A DNA stretch of 64,000 bases from Klebsormidium nitens. Lineage: Eukaryota > Streptophyta > Klebsormidiophyceae > Klebsormidiales > Klebsormidiaceae. The notes beneath the pieces are model-generated. The model ran no database searches, was not told the DNA's origin, and was given only the letters and a program-made list of their open reading frames with translations. Each line of letters opens with the position of its first letter. The first letter of the stretch is position 1. Below are positions 46,801 through 58,800 of this stretch, piece by piece. The stretch covers positions 332,672 through 396,671 of the forward strand of contig DF236968.1 in NCBI GenBank assembly GCA_000708835.1, read 5' to 3'. Both the position numbers and the translations under genes were made by a program.

Positions 46801-48575
46801 TATTCCGGAAATGGGAAGGGGACGCATGACACGCCTTTCGTTCACGGCTGCTCGGCAGGCCGTTCCTCAGCCGGTCGGATAGGACGGAGCTCTGTTAGCG
46901 GAGAAGTGGTCAACCTTCAGAGCGAACCCGTCAACTTTGATGCCCTATCCGATTGGTGTCTCGTTTGTTGCCACAGAGTCCGAGCCCCTTTCTAGCAAAA
47001 GCAAGCTCCTACACTAACACTGAATACCTAGCCCACAGAATCACCTGCTCCGCACCCGAACCCACCCTAATACCCCAAAGCAACCCCATCCGTCCGAGGC
47101 TGGTCAGCTTACCTCTGCTAAATTGAAGCTTCGTCCGAGCCCCGACTCTCAGTGGAAGGAGTCATCTGCTCTCTCTGACAGCAGAAACGTTTTTGCAGAC
47201 GACGTGGGCCAACCGCGGGTGGCGCCTGCTTCTGTGGGTCGAGAAGTCGTACCGGCTGCTAGCCTTTCTGAACCTGCTGCACTTTTTGCGCACCGGCAAG
47301 TACCGCAACCCGGTAGAGGCCGTCCTGGGGACGCGTCTCGTCTACGACCGGCCAACCATGAGCCGCCAGGTGGGCGCACTCACGAACCGTTTCATTTGGT
47401 TTGATGTGGTCAGGTTCCGTTTGATCTAATCGGTTCGGTTTACCTGGTTTGTTTTGGTTTGACTGGTTTGGGCTGCTTAGATCTGCATTGCGCTTTATAC
47501 GGAACTTCAAGTCCATAAGCCGCCAGATGGGTGCACTTGCGACCCATTTGGTTTGGTTTGATGTGGTTTGCTTTGGTTTCCTTTGATTGGTTTCTTTTTC
47601 GGTTTGATTGGTGTCGTCCGCTTTGTGAACACTCGCGGTTTGAACTTTCGCGGTTTGAACAGAGGTTGGAGTCCTCAAACCTTTCTCGGGGCAATAGGGG
47701 GGTCTCCGGCTGCAAGAAACCGGCTCTTCTGCCGCAGAAAGGTCGAGTATGGGTCTCGGCGGTTTGCGATACGGTTTGGGATTATGATCATGGATTCTGG
47801 GCCTGAGGTCTACTTATGAAGGCTTCTCAGCTGTTTTAAAGAACGGACCTGCCGTTTTAGGGTTTGCATGTTTCTCGAGAAAAGAATATTGAGTTGAATT
47901 GGGGGTGTCTTGCTCTGCCCACTCCCTTCCTTTTTTACATATGCTGCGTGCCGACCACCGTTGAAGGTGTACGTTCCTGTCCGTTCGGATGCTCGATTGG
48001 ATTTGCCTCGTTGAATACAGGTCAGACGAGTAGTCAAAGACATGGTATTGCAACTACCCTTCTGAATCGGAGTATGCTAAATTCTCAGTTGACAGGAGTT
48101 CCTTACCAGCCTTGGAGTTCCTCAATACCTCAACACTCCAACAATCGGGGCTGCCTTCCGTTGAGCTGGGTTCTGTGTGATTCTTGGTCCTTTGGGGTTG
48201 CTTCTGACCATTTCCCTGTGACTGCAGGTCAGCTTCGAGTACATGAACCGACAACTAGTGTGGCACGAGTTCTCGGAGCTGCTCCTTCTACTGCTGCCGC
48301 TGCTCAGCCTGTCGTCGATCAAGTCGACGCTCCTCGCGCCCTTCCAATCCAGCGGCCAGAATTCGGCCACGTCGTTGCCGCAGGAAAGCTGCGCGATATG
48401 TAGGACGAGTACAATAGCAGTCCCGTATACAGCTGTACCGTGTAACCATATGTTCTGCTATTATTGCTTGAGCACGCATGCGGCAGCTCAGGCGAACTAC
48501 AAGTGCCCACGGTGCTTGACGGAAGTAGAGGCGATGCAAAGACACCAACCAAAAGGACTGCTAAGCGACAAGTAG
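43887..48575 (+). CDS. PEX2: PEX2, peroxisomal RING E3 ligase
   Basis: Peroxisome membrane E3 of the PEX2-PEX10-PEX12 complex that ubiquitinates the receptor PEX5 during matrix protein import. Exons: 43887-44024, 44983-45182, 46122-46296, 47199-47369, 48228-48575; 343 residues, all phases consistent. Motifs: LRVNQ/VDAQRLDVEM at the first junction, YEPELNLVLEALVFRFSIW, TPGNALMNLRYR, RTGLEGPGLTRSQKVLY, LLHFLRTGKYRNPVEAVLG, SFEYMNRQLVWHEFSELL, and a C-terminal RING with CAICRTSTIAVPYTAVPCNH, CYYC and CPRC. All RING ligands are present. Start ATG has a GCCGCCATGG context. Intron 1 uses a GC donor (CAG/GCAAGC). Introns 1, 2 and 4 carry decayed copies of exon edges. Confidence 0.96.
44768..44940 (+). 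pseudogene. ghost copies of PEX2 exon 2 start
   Basis: The acceptor and start of exon 2 (about 44955-45066: ACCCGGTTTCTGACCCTCTCC AG then GTGGACGCC) are repeated at 44776-44880 with the same pyrimidine tract and AG, GTGGACGCC, then diverged sequence. The copy has TAG as its fourth codon. A third, truncated copy of the acceptor tract lies at about 44905-44935 (TCTGACCCGCTTACTTACC and a C run before CAG). Confidence 0.9.
45755..46023 (+). pseudogene. two ghost copies of PEX2 exon 3 start
   Basis: About 80 bases of the exon 3 start (from 46122) are repeated at 45757-45838 and 45943-46022, about 183 bases apart. Shared blocks are GAGCA(C/T)GCTG(T/C)CAGG, AGGCCTAGAAGGCCCAGG in the first copy and AGGAGAGGAGAGGTC in the second. 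The first copy has lost its acceptor (CGG for CAG) and is frameshifted. The second keeps CCAG and stays open about 30 codons in the real frame before a TGA. Flanking sequence is alike too, so the unit is a ~183-base tandem triplication. Confidence 0.92.
47028..47114. repeat. intronic repeat shared with ALG12 intron
   Basis: Counterpart of the C-rich block at 27126-27237: ACCTGCTCCGCACCCGAACC, CACCCTAATA, CCATCCGTCC and GGTCA(G/C)CTTAC occur in the same order. It lies upstream of PEX2 exon 4. Confidence 0.7.
47395..47660. repeat. TTTGG-rich repeat tract and ghost of PEX2 exon 4 end
   Basis: PEX2 intron 4 begins with a low-complexity tract built from TTTGGTT and GATGTGG words. Inside it, 47511-47580 repeats the exon 4 end and donor region (real 47352-47420): AGCCGCCAG, then TGGG(C/T)GCACT and TTTGGTTTGATGTGGT. 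In the copy the donor reads AG/ATGGGT, so GT is lost. The array probably grew by slippage together with the exon end. Confidence 0.85.
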
Positions 48576-49727
48576 TTGATAAGGATAGAAAGTAAAGGTA
48601 GGGATGGGTGTCACGTTCACGCAGTTGCTTCACTGGTAAAAGCGCCGCGCAGAAAGCAGGTCGATCACGACCAGGTTTGCGGCTGACTTGGGGCAGGCTT
48701 AGAGTGCTTGATCATGACGGTTAGGTAGGAATGCAGATTACTTCAATATCTGCGTCTCGGAGAGGACCTCGTTCCGAATCTCCATGAGGCGCAACGAAAA
48801 CCACCGCCGCATAAATCTCTTTGCACGAGCATGGATTATTATCGCCAAGGCCACTTTGATCATGGCCCGGCTGCAGGTATCTGCATCAAGGAATCAAGTT
48901 GGGTGGCTTGCGACACCCCAGCACTCGATGACGCGCCGGCTATCAGATCCGTATGATCATTGATCGTGCTTAGTTTCAAGTTGCATGCTAGCTCTCGCGC
49001 GCGGCCGGACTCGAACGCGGTCATGTATAGCCGATCGGTATATATAACGATCCGCACAGGAATTTTAGGCGGCCTGCCTTAATAGCCCGCGTGCCCGGAT
49101 GGCAGTCCACATATATGTGCCGCGATATTTAACTTAATTGCTCGTACTGTACTGAGCTTGATCGAAATTAAATGGATCCAGCATGAATTTTAACTTATTA
49201 GTAACTGATTAGTAATGGCACGCGCAGCTATAGCCAACCGGCCAAATCAAAGTACATACATACCATAAGCCATAGACTCCACCATATAGGCATGTCGGCC
49301 CCGTTCAGTTTCTTAATCAAAACTAGCCATGAACAAGCATGGAGTGCATGAATGAGGTCTAAAATCAAGACGGTACTGCACGGGGCATTCAATTTTCAGA
49401 TCGGATGAAACTCAGTGCACCATGCTGACGTTATTGATGGCCGCCCCAGCGCCGCGCACGATTTGTCATTATCGTCATCTCTCTGTCACTCTTCTACAAC
49501 ATCAAGTGTCGTAAGGTTCAAACCTATGGAGTATGCTGGCTCGAGATCAAGTATACTGTATAATATCGGTGCTCGCACGCTAAGCTTGCCGTCAATGGCT
49601 ACCGAGTTCGATTGCTCAAGCCATGAAAGTCCTTGACAGCAAATCCCAACCCACTGTGTAGAAGGAGCGTGCAAGCTAGGAGTCAACTCAGGAGAGGCAT
49701 ATAATATACATCGAAAAGGCCGGCCAA
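48576..49727. other. convergent intergenic spacer
   Basis: Between PEX2 and riboflavin-kinase 3' ends. No exon found. From 48690 to 49730 it is strongly palindrome-rich (GATC, CATG, GCTAGC, CGATCG-like, TATATATA) and visibly different from the genes beside it. Confidence 0.65.
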
Positions 49728-52700
49728 TCAGCTGCTTTGCACGCCGTTCTCGGCCAACGGGGTCGTTAGATAGGCATCTTGTCCATACTCAGCGTACGGA
49801 GAATGCTCCAGAGCGTTCTTTGCGATGCGGCCGTCTTCGCGTATTCTCTTGACAAGAGCATCCAGCGAGGGAAAGTTCGCCTGCAAACAGAAATACGCCT
49901 CTCGTCTCTCATGTTTGAAGCGCAGCGATTATAGCGCGAGAACCACTTGCAAAAGCGGAAAGCAAACAGGAAGCCCAAGTCGAGGAACGAACACGCAGAA
50001 TACTACAGGCCCCGACTACGCGCAAATAAATTTTCAATGGAGTGCTCCTTCGGCCCCGCAGCAAATCCTGCGAACGTTTCAGCAAGCAAGCCCTTGATAG
50101 AGCATGTCAAATGTTCACCTCTGGTCGGATGTACCCCACAACCACTAGCCGCAACTCCTCGTCGTAAAAGTCGTCCTCGAACTCGTGCAACAGCCACGGC
50201 TCCTGCGCAAGCGACTTCCGCCTCAGAAGGGACACACGCTTGTCCGGTGACGTCAGCAAGCGCAGATGACGTCAGAGGCCTCTCGTGACGCCAGCAGGAC
50301 CTTGCCTGGGCAACGACGCGTACCGGGGCCGACTTGTCATTACTCGCCTGAGCCTAGAAGTGATAGGCAAACTTCCCGTTTCCGGGCCCTGGAAACCGTA
50401 ACTCTGAACCAAGTCGCTCCTCAGTCCACACGCAAACCTTCAAGCTAACCATGCCCGTCCCGTTCCCAGAGTGCATTCCGCCATTGGTGTAAGTCGGAAG
50501 ACTTATTGCAGGGGAATGTTACGGAACACTCACGACTGTCTTGGAGTCGTTGTCGAAGTACGGGTTCCAGCCAACGCTCATGACCATCTTGTAGACCTTG
50601 CCACGAAGGCCGGCCCAGCCCAAGTAAATGCCGCACGTGTGCTCCGCCATCTTGTCCTGGAACGATGACGTCGGCAAATTCGCTGCGGATCAAGTGGTGG
50701 GAAAGTCGGGTTCTCGTGGGATAGGGTTGAGGGAGGAGGCATGTGAGAGAGTCAGATTCGTTCCAGGACAAAACGGGACGAATAGTTTCTCACAGCACTC
50801 GTACTAGACACTGCATGAAATCTGGAGCGAGCACGACGCGGCAATGTTGCTACACGTCGGCAGCGTCGTCGGGCAGACAAATAAGCAACCAAGGACACTT
50901 CCTAACGAATCTACTTCTACAAAATCACAGAAGACGCATAGCAGGGGAACAAGTCTCTTGGGCTCGGCCACGGAGTTTAGGAAGCAGAAGTTTTAAACGT
51001 GTCCTCAGTCAGACGTGAAAGAAACATCTCATCCGGACTCAGACGAGAAGCTTAATAGTTCCCGCAGGGTCGATGCGGAAAGGTCAGAAAATTCCTTGGC
51101 GAACATCTGCACCGTTGAGTGCCCCAGGCGTTCATGAGAACTAGTCGCTGCAGAGTGGAGGCGATTCAATGGGTGCCTAGCACTTAGAATGGTGTCGAAA
51201 GTGAATTGAATCTTAGAAGATGCTTCCGAAAAGGAGAAGCAAATTGATCGATAAAGTTGACCGAGCAAACCCCCAGCAAATGACCCAACACAAGCGCGGA
51301 ATGGCAATTGGAGCCTTACCTGTCGGGATGCCCAACACTTTGGAGCCGCGCCCGAAACCCTTGATGACCGGGCCTCCCAGGTACCACGGCTCGATAGGCA
51401 ACGCGTCGCAAATGTCTGAAACAGGACACGTGGCAATCAGCTGATGGCCAGATCGCGTTCTGCTGAGAAGCGCCAGTTCGGAGGCTGCGTCAAATGGTGT
51501 CGTCCCGTAAAACGCAACAAGTGCCTTCGACAGGCCTGAAGCTGAAAGATCGATGCAACCGGCGAGCAGCCAAGATCGAGGTATATGCTCTTGTCGAGAT
51601 GAAAATGACCGTGCAGGAGATGTTTGTTTGACAGAAGGGAATCCACCTCTACTTGCTGACATGAATTGATGAGCGGCTGTGCGGAAACGTTTACATTGGA
51701 TGGAAATTATCAATCGACGTTAACGACGTCCGATCTCTGACAATCAGGATATTCAAGGGCAATGTCGAAACCGTGCACATTCTTTCACATTGCACGGTCG
51801 TACTAAGTACAACCTAGTTGACGTGCTCGATTCTGCATCAACTCGTGATTCCAGAAGAAGCTTGAGGAGCAGAATACTGAGCCCTTGAACTCCGAGAGCA
51901 CTGGACCCGCACGCTATAAAGACGACACAAGGTAATGTCCCGTCTTTTGCCGCGGCAACTGACACTCACAATCGTCAAACGGTGGTAGCCCGAACTCTTC
52001 CGGGCGGAAGTCGAGGAGCGAGGCCACGATCGCATCCGCTGCCTCGTACAACGGCCGGTGTTTCTTCTTGGGTAGCGACGGGACCGCGAGCACGACCATC
52101 CCTGCTGCTTTTCCCGCTTGCACCCCGGCACTGCGTCGCAGGAATCGGACGATTCAGACGAGCTTCATAAGTCATTTCTCGAAAGCAATCTGCAGAGGTA
52201 AAAGCCTTTGCGAAAGAGGGATGGAAGGCTAGCTTGCACACGAGAAATGGAAGATGGAGTGACTTGGAGACAGAAGGAAGCGCACAAAGCGGTACTGAGA
52301 AGATAAGCGGAGAGAGCCTGAAAATAAAGCAATCCACGGTTATTTGAACGGGAAAAATCTTCAGAAGAAACGCGTTGTTGTGCTCAGACTGATGCAAAGT
52401 CAAACTCGAAATGGACACGAATTGCGAAAGCAGAGTCCTTCGTCGAAGAACGGGAAGGTCCTTACGCCTTCATCTCACGAGGAGTTTTCAAAGGTGGGCT
52501 GATGGACCCAGCCTACACCGAAGGGCTGCGTCGCATGACATTTGCAATAGACGTGACAACACTAAAAGAGGCACTAAGTACGAGGGAAAGGAACTCACGG
52601 CGCATCTTCGATAACGAGGCAGGACTCCGGCGGAGCCTTCAGCAACTCGGCGGCTTTTAAGAAACTGCAGCCAGGGATTGGTCAGTGGACAATCACAACC

Positions 52701-54997
52701 GAGCCACACAAAGCACAGGTTCATGACCACAACGTGTAATCTGCAGATCGACGAACTGCTTCATAAACAACTTGTTAACGCAGACAAATTCAGCCCCAGC
52801 CCAGACAACGAGAAGCGCAACCTTTTGTAACGTATTTCTCTCCCGTTGATACTCGCCAATCCATCGCCGGGAAGCATCAAACCTCGTCTTCGACTTACAC
52901 TTGCCAGCTGAACCCTACGACCTCTCTAAGCAGTTGCCGACTGTAAAAGGACTATATCCCATGGAAGATGGTGACCTCACATGTCGGGCGCTGGTTTTCC
53001 GTTGACGACCTCCTCCCCTGCAACACTGACGGCAAGGATTTCCGGCCAGCCTGCATCAAAATTGACAACCTCAGGGATGTCGACGAAAGGATTAGGTGAC
53101 CGTCTCTAGTCCGTGAAGATATAATGTGTCGACATAGAAGGTACACCGATCGCTCCAATGCTGTCGCGACACTATCCCTCAAATGAGACCTCTGAACTCG
53201 AGCACTATCAATTGACCTCTTTCGAACCTGCAACACGACACTCTTTGTTCGCACTGGCCTGATCTCAAAGGCCTGCTCCCAGAGTCGAAGCATACCAGAC
53301 GATACTTTGACCATTCCGCCAACCGAAAAGACTGCCTCATCTCAACCAAGACACTAACCAGGAACAAGTCATGACCCCTTACCTTCGTGAGCCCCCACTT
53401 TCAACTGCATACTCATTCTCAAAGAGGAGCTCGCCAGAGCCACAGGTATCCGGTGCCGCTTTATGTAAGTTAGTAACCGGCCTGCCCCAGGGAGCTGCGG
53501 GATCGAGGGGTACCTGCCCCGAACAACAGAAGACTCGGGTTATGATCTCATTGTTTCAGACGCCTACAATCTCATTGTTTCAGACGCCTACTTCCATCCT
53601 ATTTGTCTCTTGATCGGCAGACTCTAGGCGCTTCCTGAGTTTGCAGCGATCCCGGTACGATGAGAGTCAGAAACCAGACAAGAATCGTGTGATACCCATT
53701 GGACAAGGCCCCTGCAAAGCTCAGCGAAGCGGCATCCCAGAGTAGCAAGTCCGCCTTGCTCAAGACAAGTTCAGGAGTAATGCAAGTACTGTACTTTTCC
53801 AAAGGGACTCTACTGGGGGATTTGCCACCCTCTCTGAAGCACTCCCCAAATGTGGGGCAGAAAGGGCCAGATACAACAACTAATCATCAAAACGAAACAC
53901 TATTTGGCCATTTGCTCTGACACATACCTTTGCTTCATCATCGGTATCGTCTTGTCCATGAACTCCTGTGCCGTGCAGGGCAAGCCATAGTCGTCCACAA
54001 CGTGTTGGTAGCCCTCGATTGGCCGCAGTCCCAGTCTCTTCTCCACACCCGCTGGATCGTACTCCTTCCTATAGTCTCTTTCCAAGATCTCTTTCACCAC
54101 TTGTTGCACCACGGCCTCTGTAAAAGTGACAAGCACACTGTGAGTTTTGTGAAATATTTCTTAAAGGCCATTGTATTCCTGTGCCGCAATTGTCCGACCA
54201 GCTTGCCAGACACTCTGATTTTTTATCAGATGCAATCTCAGTGCACAGCTTCTTCAAGTACAGCTTGTTATCCTTCTGAGACAGACTTCTAATTTGTGAG
54301 AGGGAGAAAGCCTCAAAGAAGCGCATCTCAAACTGCATCTCAAGCAAAACTATAATGGACACAAACCACTTGTGAAGTTCCTCATAACCTTCCATCATGG
54401 TCTGTGATCTAATGTCTGCCAGTCAAAACGTGAACCAACAGACTTATGAAAGCTGAATTGTGTCTCTTATCCACATGGTTCAAACGAGACAGACTAAATC
54501 AAAACAAACCCTGCAATCACAAACACAGAGTAGTCTACTCAGAGTGCACCAATGAGAAGCTCAGAGTAGCCTTGATTGAACCGGAAAGCGGTGTGGCCAC
54601 AATGCTGTGAGTAAGCAGTCTTTGCAACAATCTTGTGACTATCCAATTCAACATGAAGGCTGCCTACCCCAGTGATTAAGCATTTGCAAGGTGGTCATGG
54701 AATCAGAACACAACTGCCTACTGGGGCAAGTTTGTGGTTGTAAAATTCCATTCACTTGGAGATTGAAAGGTTCAATCGAACTTCAGGACACTCGGATGCA
54801 CAATGAGCATCCACCACTCCCATCAGCAAGGGGTGCAACCACTTTCTTCTCAGGCGCAGTCGGTGCTCACCTGTATCGAGTAGCGTGCCATCAAGGTCCA
54901 GGATAATGTGCGTGATCTTCCTTGAGCTCCGTACTCCGTCAATCACATTGATTCCCGCCGGCACACTCCCGCCAGGCGCAGAATCAGAGCTGTCCAT
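49728..54997 (-). CDS. FHY: bifunctional FMN phosphatase / riboflavin kinase (FMN/FHY type)
   Basis: Plant-type fusion: an N-terminal HAD hydrolase that dephosphorylates FMN and a C-terminal riboflavin kinase that makes it from ATP and riboflavin. Exons: 54997-54871, 54117-53928, 53513-53383, 53050-52981, 52664-52599, 52130-51970, 51415-51320, 50682-50534, 50202-50119, 49880-49728; 408 residues, all phases consistent. HAD motifs: DLDGTLLDTE (motif I, split by intron 1), PVALASSS (motif II), NGKPAPDIF (motif III Lys), CLVIEDAP (motif IV). Kinase signatures: PWYLGGPVIKGFGRGSKVLG, PTANLP, HTCGIYLGWAGL, VMSVGWNPYFDN, KTVEPWLLHEFEDDFY, LRLVVVGYIRPEANFPSLDA. Arabidopsis AtFMN/FHY has the same order and similar length. 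All catalytic motifs appear intact, so both activities are expected. Probably cytosolic. Confidence 0.95.
53540..53593. repeat. short tandem duplication in riboflavin-kinase gene intron
   Basis: Two near-identical 24-base units (TCTCATTGTTTCAGACGCCT followed by ACAA or ACTT) lie head to tail just upstream (in transcript terms) of the exon at 53513. No coding content. Confidence 0.85.
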
Positions 54998-55810
54998 CAG
55001 AGTTCCTTCTCAACGAGTTGCACAAGAAGAAGGGCCTGCGGAATGCAGGCGTCCTGATACTGTCCTCCTTCCACTTTGAATGCAACTTTTGAGTGATGCA
55101 GGGGCAAATCAAACCCACTCTTCACCACTCGTCACCCACTACGTGAAGCTGCTGTAATAGCATAAGCGTTTGTATCATGTCATTATAAGTATACGGTACA
55201 CATAGTAGCTTATGTATCAGGTTTAGGTCAGGATTTCAAGCCTGCTTTTAGGGTTTTATGAGCAGACCTAGGGTCACCTGGAGGCTGGAGAAGTAGTCGG
55301 TCCCACTCAGATAGGGACATGGACATAAAATCCGCCGTTTTGATTGGGCCGCGTGTCAAATAGACCACGTGTCGATCATAGACCAGGGTCCGAGTCCCCG
55401 GAGACAGAATTTGATGCAACGTCATTTGTTCGTCACTTAGTGACTTTATAGATATCGGATGGTCAAAGTGACTCAATAAGTGTATCAAACGGCCAGCTGG
55501 GGGCCATTCCATTTTCCTGATTCCTCTTATGAAAGCGGTCATACGCTCCCTTATATCTTTCTTTTTCCTCTTTTCTTCTATTTCATCTCATTTTCCCCCT
55601 CTATCTCTAAGTTGGCTGTGAGTGGGGCCCCACCTGTGATTCAGCTGGGCCAACTTAGCTTGCAGAAACACGAAGAAAGGGGCGAGCATCCTTCAAGAAG
55701 CTCCTTGTAACTTTCGTGTAGCTGAACCTCCTCACGATGGGCTGCTTCGCATGGTGCTAAGTGGAGCACTTTTATTTCTCGGTTCTCTGCGCAGCCGCTA
55801 GTTCGCAAAC
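54998..55810. promoter_or_regulatory. divergent promoter region
   Basis: About 800 bases between the riboflavin-kinase start and the secreted-protein start. No exon recognised. The last 260 bases include a long pyrimidine-rich + strand tract (about 55535-55610), common in plant 5' leaders. Confidence 0.4.
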
Positions 55811-58800
55811 ATGGCGGTCCGGGCTGTTATGTCTACACGCGCTCTCCTGTTTCTATGCAGTCTCTCCTTAGCTGCCGCCGTTCAAGTCACTGACTTCTTG
55901 CCGCTTCTTCCGCATCCATACAATCTACAGGCTTTGCAGGCAACTAGTCTCGGGGACCCCATTTCAATCCTACCAAAGTACGTCGGTTCCCTGATCCCTG
56001 GAAAGGAGGTGGCATGGAACGGGTCATGCTTTAAGAGCACCACAGCATTCATCAACCTCACGGAGCCTGTCAAGAACGGAAGTCTGGGGGGTGGCGTGGT
56101 CCATGTCATTGTGAGTGATCAGCGTGTTTCATAAAAGCATTTGCCTTTTTGAGAGTTGATGAAAAGGTGTTGGTTATTTTAGTTAGGACAAAGTAGTGGG
56201 TGACTCAGTGGCTGTGCCATCTGGCTCCCGGTTCAGCCAACGGTGTCGGTGTTCATCATCGTCCCAATCACCCTTTTCGCCTTTATAATCCTTTTCGTCG
56301 AGCACGCATGAGAGCTGCTTTTGGGTTTTCTTTGCTCTTTGAAACATGTCTCTCTGACGTCAGCGACATGAGACTACGCTGTTTGGTTCTTGGGTTTCTA
56401 AAGAAATTGTTAACCGGACAGAGTTATGGATGGGTTTGAATTAGATGTCGTGTGGTCTAAGTCCTGGTGGTCATGTCTAGTGAGCCCTTAATGTTGGCAC
56501 TTGTTACAATTTGCACTCTTCATTTGTACCATCAAGGGTTTGAGTGACGGCTTCTGCAGACAAGACAGCATTCAAGATGAGGCAGTTTCGTTGGTCCACT
56601 CAACCAATGATGCACTCACTCAAGCCCGCAGGCATCGTCTCCTTTGCAAGCACGCTTCAATGCCTTCAAACACCCTGTACTGGCTTATGGTCGGACTATT
56701 ATGGTTCTGCCAGCTGATCAATATCCGCCCTCCCCAATAGTCACTTTCTGCTTTCCCTAACCATCCTCTGTTAATCCGCGTGCTGAGAGCCTCAACAGCG
56801 ATTTGTACTATTGAGCCCTCTAGCGGTCCTACATAACCAGTATTTCTGGCCAAATACTTCAACCCTTCAAATTCTTGTTGGCCTCTGCTCGATTCTCACC
56901 TAACCCGCTACTTGCTTCTTCCCTTACCCGCTACTCTCGTTCTCTCTAACCTGCTACTTATCTTTCCCTAACCCGCCACTCTTTTGTCCCCTAACCCGCC
57001 ACTCTTTTCTTCCCTAACCCACTACTTTTTTCTTACCCAACCCGCTACTCTATTCCCACTTAACCCGCTCCTCTCGTTTCCCTGACTCGCTACTCGTTTC
57101 CTCCTGACCCGCTACTCTTTTCCCACCTAACCTGCAATCCTCTTCCCCTAAACCCGCAGGTGGAAGGCCCAAAGAGCTACACGTGCATCGACATCTACGT
57201 CTTCGGCACCCCGTACCGTCTCATGTGGGACTGGTATTTTCTGGGGCGCCATCACACGGAAACCGTGAGCGAATGGCACGAGGGCGAGCGGGAGTTTGTC
57301 GAGACGCGGGGGCTGTCAGTGTTTTTGATGCCGGCCGGGATGCTCGGGACGCTCAAGTCGATGTGGGACGTCTTCCCGCTCTTTGCAAACACGGGTGAGG
57401 AGCCCGTCCTTGCTTCTCCTCTTTCGTCTGTTCTCCGTTTCCTCAGCTATCGTGTGCAGTCACACGAGGCGAGTGCCTTTTGGCAGTTCAATCTGATTCC
57501 AACAAGCTGCACGTGCAGGGAGGAGCCTGAAACCCTGGGCATGCTGGTTGAAGGAACGGATCAGCCCCTCTGCCAAAACACACCCTGGAGTCCCATGAGC
57601 ACAGTTCATTGACGTGGCTTTTCACTAGGTCTCTTTGTCCTGCTCTCAGTTGGGAAGCCTTAAGGCAACGGTCAGGGGGCCTTTTGATTATGTACATTGA
57701 AAGTTTGGAGCAACTATTCCGGCCATCACCAATCGTGCCTTCTATCTACTGCAGGCTTTGGTGAGAGTGCCAATATTGCTTTCCTTGAGCGCCGCATGGG
57801 CACGCCTTTCGTGAAACGCACGCCCCCCCTCTCGCCCGCAATTAACGCGAGCGACATCCGCTCAGGCGACTTTCTGGCGCTGTCCAAGATTCGCGGCCGG
57901 TGGGGGGGTTTCGAAACGCTGCAGAAGTGGGTTACGGGAGCGTATGCGGGACACACAGCGGTGGCGCTGAGAGATGACAAGGATGACTTGTGGGTGATCG
58001 AGGGGGGGCAGCCAGACGAACAGGTGAGGGGGGGGATTGTTTTCTCTTTGAGAGAACGCTTGGGTGAACGATGTCATTTTTTGGTAGGTTTGCTTACTTG
58101 AAAGGTGAGTTGCCTGTTGTTTCGATCGATACGAAAGTCGGTCTGTTTGAAGGTGAGTAGTCTAAGGGACGAGAAGGGAAAAAATCCGGTGAACAGAAAA
58201 GGCCATTGGATGGAACCAGGAAGGGAGTGTTTGCTTTTCGTTGCTGTTCTAAGGTGAGCTTGTTGTAATGCCGTGCTTTGGTTAGCGGCTGAACTGGCGC
58301 CTTATTTGACATCCAGGTCTCTGGGATTTGTGGAGCAAAAGCCATTGGTCCCAATGACCTTTTGAGTGCTCGAGAGGGCAGCCTAAGTTGCAGGGAGGGA
58401 ACGGTTCTTTTTCCGTAGCTTTCTGCGCTTTCAGTTTGAGGTAGACGACGGAATACTTCCTCGTCTTAGGAAAGACGAACTTCGAGGTAATTGGAGTTCG
58501 TCTATCTCGGGCCAACCTTTTCGTCCTGTTGGAATTCTAATGTTAAGGCTATCTATGTCTTGTATTCTTTGGCGAATTTTCCAACTTCTTTAGGTCGTTC
58601 TTCTCGCTGAATCTAAGTCTGCACTACTGTGCAGAAGTTGCGTTTGTCTTTCAATCGACGTTACCCTGCCGTTCCCGGGTGAGGGCGTCGTCCTGCGATA
58701 CAAAGGGGACAGAAAGTAATTTCTCAAGCACCGTCAAAGTTACTCAAAGGTGAAATAGCAACAAATTCATTTTGACAATGCTAAACACGTTCTCTGCAGG

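Noticed and set aside
49000-49030. Possible tRNA end (complement of GGACTCGAACGCGG)
   Set aside because: The T-stem does not pair and no cloverleaf can be drawn; it sits in palindrome-rich spacer DNA.
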